Positions 10,986-22,200 of a stretch of 64,000 bases of DNA are shown piece after piece. A program made the translations under genes and the position numbers. This stretch comes from Gautieria morchelliformis (taxonomy: Eukaryota; Basidiomycota; Agaricomycetes; Gomphales; Gomphaceae), in the NCBI GenBank assembly GCA_015179125.1, contig WHVA01000100.1, forward strand, positions 174,001 to 238,000. The letters are read 5' to 3'. The notes below the pieces were generated by a model, which saw only the letters and a program-made list of their open reading frames with translations, searched no databases and was not told the origin of the DNA. Each line of letters opens with the position of its first letter. Position 1 is the first letter of the stretch.

Positions 10986-12095
10986 AAAGGAAATGTCTGG
11001 ACACGTGCCCAGTGCAGCGTACATGAGCGAGCCTATGGCCTCTCGGTAAGGCATGTTGCACATGTTGTCAAACTGACACAGGGTCGTGGGGCACTGCGAT
11101 AGACATAGCTTGTGGTGGGGATCGAGCGGTGTGCTCGAGGGATTGGCATCCTGCAAGTTAAAACATTCGAGTATTTATCGATGTACGCATGTTGTGAGAA
11201 TGATATAGTGCACAACTTGCAGTCTTGCACCACTTCTATCCCGAGCAACCAGTGCAAGTCACCGAGGTCCTTGATATTGAACATGGTGCCCAGCTCATCT
11301 TTAAATTTGTGGATCACCTCCTTTGAGTTTCCGGCCATTGTGAGGTCATCTACGTCAACAGTGACGATAAGCGCCTCCTGACCAACGTGTCTGTGGAACA
11401 CAGCATGCTCCACCTCGCAGTGAGTGAACCCAGATTTGTGCAGTACGCTGCAGAACAGTTCATACCATGCCCTTCCTGACTGCTTCAAGCCATAGATAGC
11501 ACGGTTAAGGTGGCAGACGAGGTGTTCCTTCCCAGGGACCTCATATCCCTTTGCCTGGCGCATGTAGATAGTTTCAGTGAGATGAGCGTTGAGATACGTG
11601 CCATCTATATCCATCTGCTCTAGCTCCCAGTCGTTTCTGGCGGCGATGGCGGTGATGATGCGGATTGTAGACAAGTTAGCAGTGGGTGAGAATGTTTCAT
11701 TGTAGTCAATGCCTTCCGCTTGCGAGAATCCTTGCGTGACAAGCCTTGTCTTTTGATTCACAATTTCGCTGCTGGCATCATCCTTGTACCGGAAGACTAG
11801 CTTGCTTCCCACAATGTTGTTGCCATCTGGGGGTTCTACTAGATCCCACCTCTTTACCCTTTCGTGCTGATCCAGCTCTTGCTTTATATATATGTCCCAA
11901 AGTGGCCAATCTTCATGAGAGCACATGTCGTCCAGACTAGTGGGGTCAGTTCCCACATGTGCAGCTGCTGACATTGAAAGTTTGAGAGGGCAACGCATCA
12001 CCCCCTCAGCTTCCACGCTATCCTCTCCCAGCTCCTCCAGGACCACTAGGGCCACATTCCCGGTGGGGATGGACAGACCCTTGGGGTACATAGGA
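10966..12095 (-). pseudogene. Copia reverse transcriptase in reverse orientation
   Basis: A 352-codon minus-strand frame (12091-11033) holds the whole copia RT. It includes 'KRWDLVEPPDGNNIVGSKLVFRYK', 'TRLVTQGFSQAEGIDYNETF', 'AIYGLKQSGRAWYE' and the catalytic box as DVDD where YVDD is usual. After a frameshift near 11150 it continues to 'PDISFAVSFLAQ' at about 10970. The next residues expected in copia pol are those that open the plus-strand RNase H at 10601. The two parts therefore come from one element that was rearranged, or from two copies in tail-to-tail contact. Confidence 0.88.
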
Positions 12096-12536
12096 GCATG
12101 GAGCTCGCCCTATCTACAGTCATAGCAAAGTAGCCCGTGATACTTGACGATGTAACGTGCAAGGTCTCATGGAAAGGGTGTCAAGCAGTGACAATCCTTT
12201 TGCCGGCGAAGGTGCTCCTTCGGAGCCCTTCGCCGACAGCACCAATAATATAGTACAATGGCTAAGGTAGTGAAGGCAAAGTACAAAAACTCACCAGTGG
12301 TGCTTAAGTCCTCCTCTGGTCGAAGTGGTAGTCTATAGAAGAGGCTCAAGACAATGGTCACAGTGAGGTGTTAGGGATCGTCTACAAAGTAGCTACCTAT
12401 TTATGAACATTTACTAGGTAGTTAATTAGTTTCAAATGTCCTCAAGAAAGGTTGTATTAATATTCCTATGCGACACTCACATTGGGTCCACAAGATACAA
12501 CAATCTCTGGATAGTTTAGCTAAGAATCACCCACGG

Positions 12537-12770
12537 TCACATGACTATCACATGACCTCAAAAACAGCTCAAAGTCACCTGATCATCCACAGTCACCTGA
12601 CAATCACCTGACCTCAAAGTCACCTGATTATCTACAGTCACCTGACAATCACCTGACCTCAAAGTCACTTGATTATCTACGGTCACCTGACAATCACATG
12701 ACACAGTCACATGACATCAATCCAGCTTGAAGTCACATGACTTTCCTTTGTCACATGATAATCACATGAG
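12537..12770. promoter_or_regulatory. Array of about 15 E-box-like TCAC(A/C)TGA motifs in LTR2
   Basis: TCACATGA, TCACCTGA or TCACTTGA occurs about 15 times in 235 bp, spaced 12-20 bp apart. Almost every copy contains CANNTG, the bHLH E-box core, and the 8-mers are near-palindromic. The array lies 170-400 bp upstream of the TATA box, where a U3 enhancer would be. The role as an enhancer is inferred. Confidence 0.6.
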
Positions 12771-12940
12771 CGTGGGAGTTTCTTACATACTCTTAGCTTT
12801 ACTGTCACAGAGCTGTGACTTTAACCCAATATAGCAATAGAACCTTCCACAGCCTTCCAATAGTTTCCAAACCTTTCCTGAAGCTTCTCTAAGCTTCTAC
12901 AAGGTTCCTAGCAGTAGTTACATAAGCTAGATAGATGCAG

Positions 12941-12948
12941 TATAAATA
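12941..12948 (+). promoter_or_regulatory. TATA box of LTR2
   Basis: TATAAATA stands 170 bp downstream of the E-box array and about 870 bp before the LTR's 3' end, consistent with the U3/R boundary region of the LTR. Confidence 0.6.
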
Positions 12949-14402
12949 GCCTGCAGTTTTAGCAGTGAAGCAATCAATCATCTTTCACCCAAACCACTCA
13001 TACCTTGAGTAACTGAAGTGTGACTTCAACATAGCCTTGTACCGAAGTACTGGCTCACTGACTTGGCTACAGTCTAAGATTGCAGCAACTCTGATTGGCT
13101 CTGAGAAGTACAAGAGTGCTCTATTTTAATTGCAGCAGGCTCTGAATAATCGCGCTGCGAACAGCAACATTACTAAGAGTAACTGATTAGTAATCCTGTA
13201 CCATTAGACGCCACTCTGAGCAGTAATCTAATAGACTTGGTTATTAGTTATTCAATTCATGCAATAGTTTATTAACTTAACTCTGAGTTAAGTGGGTTAA
13301 TAGCCTTTTGAGTAATTGAGCTTTCTTGATCAATCAACGCACTGCAGATATTAACCTAACTCAGGGTAAGTGAGTTAATATCCTACGTTTGTTGAGTTGG
13401 AAAACCAGAAAAGCCATGAGAATAGTGACATACTTGAACTGAGGAAGAGTTCAAGCGCAGAACTATCTTTTCACGTCTTGGGGATTATTGTTGTCTTTAA
13501 TTCACTCGACCCGCGGTCCTAAGACTCTAGGTAGCTTTCCCCCTTAAAGTATCTGGACCCTTGGACGCCTAATAACATTCTTTGACCTCACAAAGTATTG
13601 CACAATCTGAGAACTACACGTGTTCAGTTAAATCTCTATTGCTACACTTCCTGTACCAATACTGATTCTGATTGTTCACCGGAGTATAATTTCGTAATTG
13701 GGTTCTCTGTTAAAATAGTTTCGAAGCTTGCGTGTGCTTGTAAAGTCAAATCTCTGATTGAACTTTAGAATTGTGTTTAACACCACAGTTTTATGTTTAG
13801 TTCAACAGGTTCCAAAACATGAGGCCAAGTTTTGCACAAGATGAATGTATGATAATTGAACTGGGGAATATACATGCGAACGTAACCTACTTATACCGAA
13901 TGCTCATATGTTATCAGCGAATAGGAAAGAGGCCATCATGAGTCAGGGTTGGATAGGGGTGCACAGTCAGGGTACAAATAGGTGAAACACATATACAATA
14001 GAAATAAGGAGGAGTGCGAATGTGAAACGATGGGGAGGAAAGAGGGCGAAGGTACCTATGTACTAAAACACACCTTGAGACCTGCATACATGTTGCCCTG
14101 CATGGACTCTTGGTCTGCTGGGTTGATCCCACAATATCTACAGGTAGGACCTCCCGCGAATGCATTCTGGGCATAGGAACACCCAAAGGGGGTTGAGTTG
14201 AGAAGATGATGGGACCAGTGATGAACCATCAAGCCGGGTAAAGGATGTCGATCATGTTTGATGGCATGCCTACTGGCGAATGATGCGAGTAGCGAATAAC
14301 CGTTCAGCAAATTCGGCGAAGAGTGAATGGAGTAAACATAGAAGTGGAGTGATGAAAGGAAAAATGGAGTTACTGGATACAAGAAATAAACGAGTCATGA
14401 CA

Positions 14403-15284
14403 CAAAAGTACTTGATGTGTACCACCATACTCCTCAGAATGCTATGACCCAGGCATGTCTGACGCTGTTGATCTGCATAGTTGGGGTGACAGTCTCGCCC
14501 ATTTGCAGAGTTTGTCATGCCACTGAGCGAAACAAGCTGTGAGGCCACTCACAGCTGGTTTGGCTCAGCGATATGAGAGAGCAAGCAAAGTAAGCATTGC
14601 TATCATTGACTACCGCCAAGGGCACAGATTCACTCCGGACATGCAGTAGGTAATATATGTGAACATAATAAAATGTGTGTTATGTCTAGGCTTTACCCAT
14701 AGCAAATTACCCACTAATACTATACAGCCCACCGCCACACATCACGTGCTTCGACACTCACCCAACCCTCAACTTGGTGCTGCTGCTGGTTTCGCAGGGT
14801 TCTAGATTTATGGTAGCTAGAGTGCCAGGTTGGTTGAAGCTCAAAGCTTGAATTTTTGATGATTGCCTGCTGTTTGATTTCTGATTGCTCTATCAGATTT
14901 GCACGTTGTTTTTACCTTGCCTCCTGCTCCCCGCTGCTTGCTTAATTCTCTCTCACCGCTTCATGGTTCCCCCGCCCCCTATCCCCAGGGCCAGCTAATG
15001 ATCAGCCAACTCTACGGATTTCCAGAAAAAAAGTTGTCGTTCCCCTGGAAATCTGCAACAGAGGTCAGTGGTATATGTGCCCTCTTATAATTCCTTGCAT
15101 CAACATCATGCACCACGACCGATCAACTAGACCTCTATCATTGTTCAAGTACCACGTAGCTCCTTAGTACATGCAGTACTGACTCCTTCTGAAAAGGAAT
15201 GAGCAACAGCTCACAGCTAGTAAACTCGGTGCTTACTTCTATAAAGTGCGTGGAACTTATCAATGCATAAACAGTTGAGCACTG
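14403..15284. other. Gene-free spacer between LTR1 copy B and the F-box pseudogene
   Basis: I found no homologous domain and no clear splice-linked frame on either strand. No terminal repeats are visible. Confidence 0.5.
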
Positions 15285-16123
15285 TCAACGATTATGCTTG
15301 AAGATCCGTTCCATATCCATTTCAGAGAATCCCGAGAATCCCCATGATCCCTCTCTTTCCAATCGGGCGAGCTTACCTTTCCAGTCACACACTGCCCAGT
15401 AGTGTTCTTCGGCTAGACACTGTTTCAGATCGTCATAAATTCCCCTTGGAGAGAGGAGTTCCAAATCACAATGACACTCCCCAGCTTTCGTCGGGACAGC
15501 ACACAAGTGCCAAACCATCAGTGAGCCAAATACAACTGTCTCCAGCGCTGGACAGCTTGTCTGATAAATATCATGGACAAAGGAGGGCTGCTCTCCCGGT
15601 GAAATCCAGCATGTATGATGATGGTCGTGTCGACTGTGTAGCACTAGGGATTTCAATGAGTTGAAATGTGCGAGTGCTTTTCCAATATTGTTGAATAATG
15701 CATTGATTTGTCCATCCCCAACTCGAAACTGTAAAATGCTAATTTTAACCAGCCAACAAAGCGAAGTATAATGGCTGCATACGTAACAGAACTCACGGAA
15801 CTTTAGGTCAAGTTGCAGGTAAACAAGGTTTGGAAAACAAAAACCAAGTTTTGGCACCCATGTTGCTTTGGCACTCATGGGCATGAAAAGATCATGTACA
15901 TCCCCGCTTACACTTTCCAAGTCTGTCCAGACATTATGCATCTCTAAATCGGAATTGTGGATATTGCGGGATACCGAGTGAGTGTGAGGGAACATCGTCA
16001 ATTCATATATAGAGGGTAAGAAGGTAGTGGAAGTAGTATCACATGGAAGATGACAGCCCAAGGCGAGCTTTGTGACAGCAGGGGTGTGGATGACCTTGGG
16101 AACCAAGGGGAACGGTCCACTAA

Positions 16124-16523
16124 CACCGCAGGCATATAAAAGTTTTCTTGTCTGAAAAACTGTTGAAAAAACTGTAAAGATATTCCAAATATTTTAGTGT
16201 TTTTTATGTAAAAAAAAAACCATAATAAATTTTGTGTTTTTATTAGAATTTGCTGAGCAAGAAATTTGTAAAAAAATTCAAAGTTTTTTTTAGGATTTTT
16301 TATGGGTTTCTTTGCATTTTCACAAAGAAACTTATAAAAAGACATAAAAAAACCCTGCAAAAAACTTTAAACTTTTTTACAATTTTCTTGCTCAACAAAT
16401 TCTAAAACAAACACAAAATTTTGTTAAAGTTTTTTTACATTAAAAACACTAAAAAAAATTGGAATATATTTACAGTTTTTTAAACAGTTTTTCAGACCAG
16501 AAAATTTTTATATGCCTCTAGTG
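16124..16523. mobile_element. 400-bp foldback MITE with TAA target duplication
   Basis: The two ends, CACCGCAGGCATATAAAA (16124, plus strand) and CACTAGAGGCATATAAAA (minus strand from 16523), are terminal inverted repeats. Similarity continues through the whole element to a centre at about 16310-16320, so it is one long imperfect hairpin with arms near 190 bp. It is very AT-rich and non-coding. TAA at 16121-16123 is repeated at 16524-16526. Removing the element and one TAA restores the F-box frame ('RSFSGPF' as in the paralogue). A CACT-type terminus with a 3-bp duplication suggests a CACTA-like or PIF/Harbinger-like origin. No transposase is present. Confidence 0.9.
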
Positions 16524-19500
16524 TAAACGACCGCAGATCAGGTAAGTCATCCGGATCAAGATCAAGATTTAGGTAGAAGTTTTGATTATTGACTGCGTCA
16601 AAATATACCATAAGATCCTGGAGAGCAGCATGTCCTTTGATAAACCAGTGAAAAGTGTTTGGAGGGGTGTCCAAGAAGTTACCACTGAGCGAGATAAGCT
16701 GAGGTGTAATACGAGGAAGTAACCGATGGAGCCATATATTATCATCAATGACCATGGATCGCAGTTTTGTTGCACCTACAAGGATACATAATGCATCCTG
16801 AAACAATTGATCCACGCCTCGCTCGATGGTGAGTTGACGTAAGGCGGGAAAAGGTATTTCGTGCGGCCCAAACACAGGTCCCTTTGCTTGAGCAATGCCC
16901 ACATAAATGTAGTTGATTACCAATTGTTCCAAAGCTTGGAGTCTCCCGATGGATTGCAGCAGCAAAGGAGAAAGGAATATATCCCGCAAAGTTAGTATGG
17001 CCAGGTTGTCGAGCCTCAACAATGTGGGGATGAACTGTGACATGAAATTGCCAAATGTCTAAGCAAAACCATTAGGATGGCTGCAGTATGTCAAGTAGAT
17101 CAACAGTACCCAGTGTTGTAGTTTGCACTCCTTAATACGAGTCCGCAGCATCTCCACTGGCTGAAGCTTTGCCAGAATGCCCTTACAGCAAGCCTCTGTT
17201 TTCATCTCTGAGTTGAGCCTATCAAGGTCTAGGCTGCGCCACATTTCTTTTTTTTTTTTTTTTATCCAATTGTGTCTTTTGGGGCCTCACCCTGTGTATG
17301 ACGATGCATACATATGTTCTGTCTGCCTGATTGTTCAATCTCCCTGATTTGACCTGTCTCCGCATGAGCTCCGCGGGGGATGCCCCGAGCATATCCGTGC
17401 CTTTGTGAAAGCAAGGTAATGGGCTCTGTGTGGCTTGCACAGGCTGGTCTATCTTTTGTCTCTTGTCTCCGGCAGCGCCACGTCTCCAAACATTTGTCGA
17501 AACCTCCCTGTGTCATTTATGTATCGGAAGAGTGTTTCCATGGCCTTCAGTCTGGTCAGTAGTGTTCCCATTGATCTAGCCCTGCATCTCAGCCTCTTCT
17601 CCATCTGTCCCCTTTGCTCTCAGTACGCTGGGCACTGTAGTAGGTAGTGGTGCACGGTTTCGTCACTGCTGAGGCAGGCTGTGCAAGTGGGTGAGTCGGC
17701 CTTTCCTATCCTGAACAAGTGCTTTGCGAGTGGCGCGTGGCCCGTTCTCAGCTGAACCAGTAGTGAGCTATGTCATCTTGTCATGCCACTGGTGAGTTTC
17801 ATGTATGCTGGTGATGGCATTGTTGGGTCAATCTTGTGCGCATGCTTGGCCCTCAGCGATCTCACGGACGTCTCCCTGGCTTGCTCTTTCAGCGCCTTGT
17901 GGTGTCTCAGTAGTTCGGCTGTCTTGCTGGTGGGCATTATCCCCTTGCATATCGGCAGGTCGTTCGCGCTTCTGGTGGACTCGCCTTTCGCTGCCCTCTT
18001 AGCTTCCTTGTCTGCCCACTCATTTCCTTCTATCCCCTCATGCCCAGGTATCCATCTCACTGTCACCGTCGCTTTCCCCCCTTTTTCCTTCGTTATTGCT
18101 TCCATCTGGTCGTGTATGGCCTCAACCAGGTACTGTCCCGATATTGCTCGCTCCTCTCTGGTTGTCTGTATCGCTGACTGGTTGTCCAATCCCAGCATGT
18201 GCGCCCCGCAGCCCTCATCTCTGACCATCCTTGCTCCCATCGCCGCTCCAAGGAGTTCTGCTTCAAAGACGGTATGTTCGTCCGCCGATCCCATGTATTT
18301 CCTGGCAACCCGCTTCACCACTCCTCTTCGGCACAGCACTGCTGCAGCCCCTACCCCGCCCTCGATCATCGACCCGTCCATGTATACCTTCACTTCCGCT
18401 TCATCTCCTGCTCCCATCTCCGCTGCTTCCTCTTTGTTTTCAGGTATATTCACGTCAAAGGCGGGCTTCCACTTGGGCCCTCATCTTACTACTTCGATCG
18501 TCTCCATTAGCTGCGGCTGTAGTTGAACACATGTAAGATTTCATGGATCGATGACCTGTGTTTTTTGACATATCTGCATGCGGCTTTTCTCACATGTTTG
18601 GACAGGGGGTGCTGTGTGGGCAAACACGTCAGTCGGACTGCATCTCGGTGGACAACCTTGGATACTAGTAGCGAGAATGGTAATAGATTTGCGTGTGTGT
18701 CAGCCGTGTCGCTCGCTGTCGTTCGCATCGCCCCTGTGATTGCGAGGGTGGCTTGTCTCTGTACTCTCGCCAGTTTGGTGATGTGCCCCTTTGTGCCTTT
18801 GGATCATTTAGATTCTGGAATTAGATAAGTGTCAGCCGCGTATAGCACCTTCAGCACTGTTACCGCCATATAGAATTGTCTCATATGCTTAGCTGATACC
18901 CCCTTGGCAGTTTTCGCAATCCTACGGTACTGATCCATGAGCTTGGTACCTTTCTTCAGCGCATAGTTAACCTGTTGTTTGAATCTCAACTCTTGATCCA
19001 TTATTATCCCTAGGTACTTGTGTGCTTCGGTCAGTACAATCTCCTGGGTGCCGATCATGATAGACGGCCTGGTGACCGGCCTTGTCTTTCTTGTTCCCGT
19101 CGTGTCTTTCTCGCGTTTCCTGGAAAAACCGATCAGCCCGAACTTATCCAAGGCGAACTGACATTCGTGTTCAGCGGCCCAGTCTAGGGCTCCGTTCCGC
19201 CCATGGACAATGTCTTTCAGCTTCCTGAACGCCTCTTCCATGTCCGCACCTTCTGCCAGGATCGTGGTGTCGTCAACGAATGCCACGGCATCTTCACCAT
19301 TTTCCTTTCTCACAACCTCGAGCAGGTCTGAGTTGTAGAACTGGTATGCTATCGCGGAGAGCGGGCAACCCTGGTCCATACCTCTTGGGATAGGTGTGGG
19401 TGGTGCGCAATGGTCGTCGAATCTCATCGTCGCTACTCGCCCCTCGACCTTGTTGTGGATCCATTCGGTATATTCTTGCGGTACTCCCCTGCATCACATG

Positions 19501-20375
19501 TTGTGTATCAGTCTAGGTAGTATTATGCTAGGAAATGCCCCCTTGATGTCTCAAAACAACGCCCCCAACACATTCCCTCTTCGCCACGCGTCCTTTGCCT
19601 TCGTGATGGTGTAGTGGATGGCGTCGGTTGTCGTCCTTCCTTGCCTGCATCCGTAATGGTTGTCTGGGAGCAGCCTGTGCTTTTCGGCCATCTTTCTCAG
19701 GCCCTCTGCCACGCAGGACAATAGGATCTTTCCTAGCATGTCTAGCAGCGCTATCGGCCGGTAGGCGCCTGGGACCATGTAGTCTCTCTTTCCAGGTTTC
19801 TGTAGCACTAGTACCTCCAAGTCCCCCCACAGTTTGGGGTATGTCCGCAGCGTGAATGTTGCTCTGAAAAGTTGCCTGATGTACGGTAGCAGTTGTTGAG
19901 CGCACTGCTTTAGAACTACATTAGGGATCCCGTTGGCGCCCGGGGCCTTGAACGGGTTAGTATGCTTGATCGCCCTCATGATCTGTTCGTCCGTTATCTC
20001 TTCGTATGTAAAGGCTGGGGGTGGGTATTCAAAGTCGCAGGGGATATGTGCGCTGTCAGCCTGCGGGGGCGGGAAGAAAGTCCTTAAGAGCATATCTGAT
20101 TTCTCGTCGTTGGTTGTTGCAGTCTATGCCGATCCATCCTCGTGTTTTGCCTTGAGCGTGGGTACCCTCACTTTGCCTCCATCGGTGGAGTCCCCAGTGA
20201 TGAAGCGGCTGGCTGTCCATACTGTGGGTTTGTCCACCGTTGCTAGGAAAGCTTCCCAGTGGTCTTGTTTTGATCTTTCTATGGCGGCCACATACTGGTT
20301 CCTGGCTCTTTTGTATTCTGCATGCGCCACATCCGTGAGATCATTGCGTCAGTTGTACGCCCTGCGCGCCAGCTT

Positions 20376-21175
20376 TTTTTTTTTTTTCTCATCATTTTAT
20401 TGACCACAGGCTATGCCTATGATGGTCATTACATTCATTGTATCTACCTTGGTGATGCCCTCATTCTCCTGTGTGTATTATTCTGCCTGCGTAAGTACTC
20501 AACCGCAAAGCAGCAAGCACGACAAATGTGATCCGGGTGTTGAGATCCAAGGGGCCTCAGGTCCAATGTTGATAGTCGAGCAGAGACCGGTCGTCGGTCG
20601 TGTGAGTGTTGTGATGTCTTTTTGTTCCTTTTTGTTATAAATGGGTATCATGCCCCCGAAACGCCGATATTCCCCTCAGCACCCCTTTAAAGCCAAACAG
20701 TCTAACCCATAAACCGCATAGTAATCGACCTTCCACGGCTTATTTGGGCATGTAATAACCATGTGTACACCAGTTTGTACCCCTCAGCTGCGACACCACC
20801 TCGACACCTTTCCCGCACCCCAACAAGTGGCAGGAGCTGCAGTCTACTGCCGATGTTTCGGCCCAGCCTCCGGCTGTCGGTGTGACAAATCATGATAGTA
20901 CGGGTACCCGGTACTCCAATGTGTCAGATGGATGGATTAGATAATTGGAGTAGGTGTTATCATGTTCCTAAAGGGTCGGTTCTGAATTGGAAGGGATAGT
21001 TGAGTATACCACCATTCATATTTGGGGCAGGCAATCAGGTGTTATTGGCAATCAGTGTGGCCAAAATTTCTTGGAGTGTCTAGGGTGTTATCTCCGGAGG
21101 GGCCAGGATTGAACGCTCAGCCTTAGCTTACATGCTCAACCCCCAGGGCGGGCTTACCACTAAGCTACCGCGGCC
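20376..21175 (-). mobile_element. tRNA-derived SINE, about 0.8 kb, inserted in the LINE
   Basis: On the minus strand the 5' end reads GGGGCCGCGGTAGCTTAGTGG. It has a good Pol III box A (TAGCTTAGTGG, 21167-21157) and a box B-like CGTTCAATCCT (21115-21105). GGGGCC at the start can pair with GGCCCC after box B, like an acceptor stem. The body of about 700 bp has no coding frame, and the 3' end is poly(A) (poly-T at 20374-20387). The 15-16-bp duplication CCTGCGCGCCAGCTT occurs at 20361-20375 and 21176-21190. Removing the insert restores the LINE ORF2 frame apart from one TGA. Confidence 0.88.
21105..21167 (-). promoter_or_regulatory. Internal Pol III promoter (boxes A and B) of the SINE
   Basis: Box A TAGCTTAGTGG at 21167-21157 and box B-like GTTCAATCC near 21114-21106, about 42 bp apart, lie at the 5' end of the SINE as in a tRNA gene with a long variable region. 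Confidence 0.7.
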
Positions 21176-22200
21176 CCTGCGCGCCAGCTTCCTGGTGGTT
21201 CTCCTCATCTTGCTGAGCTCTCTTGTCCACCATCATTTCATGTATGGTGACGGCTTCGTCTTGGGCACCATCTCTTCCATCGTTTCTGTTATCACCCGGT
21301 TGACCTCCTCCAGCATCCTGTCAAATTCCCGCTTGCAGGTGGGTGCCTCTGCCTGTATCCCTCTAAGATTCTCTAGCAGTCTCTCGTTGTACTCTGTCCA
21401 ATCTACTGCTCGGAAGTTATGCTTGGTGGGTTCCTGCACTGTGGCTGTGGACACGTCAAGCGTGGTGTCGACAGGCAGGTGATCGCTACATGCCGGCTGA
21501 TCTTCTGGGATCGTTGTGCATTGAACGATGGTGTCTAAGAGCGTTACTGACATAAATACGTTGTCAGTTCTCGTGTAGTTGCCTGTGGTCTGAGCTATGA
21601 GTGTCGGTAGGTTTTTCGGCAGTGCCATTATTAGATCCCTTTCCACTGTGGCGTCTAGTAAGACCTGTGCTGCATCTAGGTTGCTCCGGGTGAAGAGGTG
21701 CGTGTTCCTCGCCTCGTCCCATTGCAGATGATGTCTGTTGAAACCCCCAAGCCAGACCATGCCCGCCAGTCATTCGCTCCGCTCGTGTCTTGTTTGTGTC
21801 TGTAGGTATTCGTCAGCCTTTTGTATGCTTCCTGAGTGCGCGCAGTCGCAGTAAAAGTTTAGTATCAGCACTACACCGATTTGCGTTCTGACCCTGACCC
21901 CCGTCACGTCTGGATGTCCCACGTCTACTGCCTCCCACGCATCTGTCTTTATTCTCTTGTTTATCATCAGCATCGACCTGGTCCGTTTCTCCCTATCCTT
22001 GTAGTGTGTCGCCGGGTATATCGTGTGCCAGTGGTGGCTCACGCGCGCATTTCCTAAGAAGTCGATGTATGGTTCCTGTACCGCTATTATGTCGTACTTG
22101 CTCGGCGGTGGTTTTCCTAGAAGATCGTTAGTAGCGTGTAGTGACTTATTTACGTTCTGCTGCCTTATCCTTAATGTTACCACTGATGTTTGGTCGCTAT

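Larger units (their letters stand above)
12369..13819 (+). mobile_element. LTR2: complete solo LTR with 5-bp target duplication
   Basis: The element begins TGTTAGGG and ends CAAAACA, so its termini are TGTT...AACA. It is flanked by TGAGG at 12364-12368 and again at 13820-13824. Removing it joins the two parts of an LTR1 copy exactly as in the uninterrupted copy at 63140-63165. It is 1451 bp long and has no internal coding region, which fits a solo LTR left by recombination between two LTRs. It carries an array of TCACMTGA motifs (12537-12770) upstream of a TATA box (12941-12948). The parent element is unknown and no second copy is in this window. Confidence 0.93.
12101..14402 (+). repeat. LTR1 family, copy B, interrupted by a younger solo LTR
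   Basis: 12101-12368 and 13820-14402 together match the LTR1 copy at 60559-61590 (reverse strand), lacking about the first 140 bp. The 3' end is TGACA at 14398-14402. The two halves are separated by LTR2 (12369-13819). The left end abuts the truncated copia RT without a clean terminus. Confidence 0.85.

Noticed and set aside
12537-12770. CRISPR-like array of TCACCTGA repeats
   Set aside because: The units are 8 bp, spacing is irregular, the context is an LTR and the organism is a fungus.
2214-14402. Copies A and B of LTR1 as the two LTRs of one element, or one LTR split by a gypsy/copia insertion
   Set aside because: They overlap by about 110 bp, the outer flanks CATAT and AAAAG do not match as a duplication, and the gypsy between them is in the opposite orientation.
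17783-18526. 247-codon plus-strand reading frame
   Set aside because: It is the antisense of the LINE RNase H domain, whose motifs are all on the minus strand.
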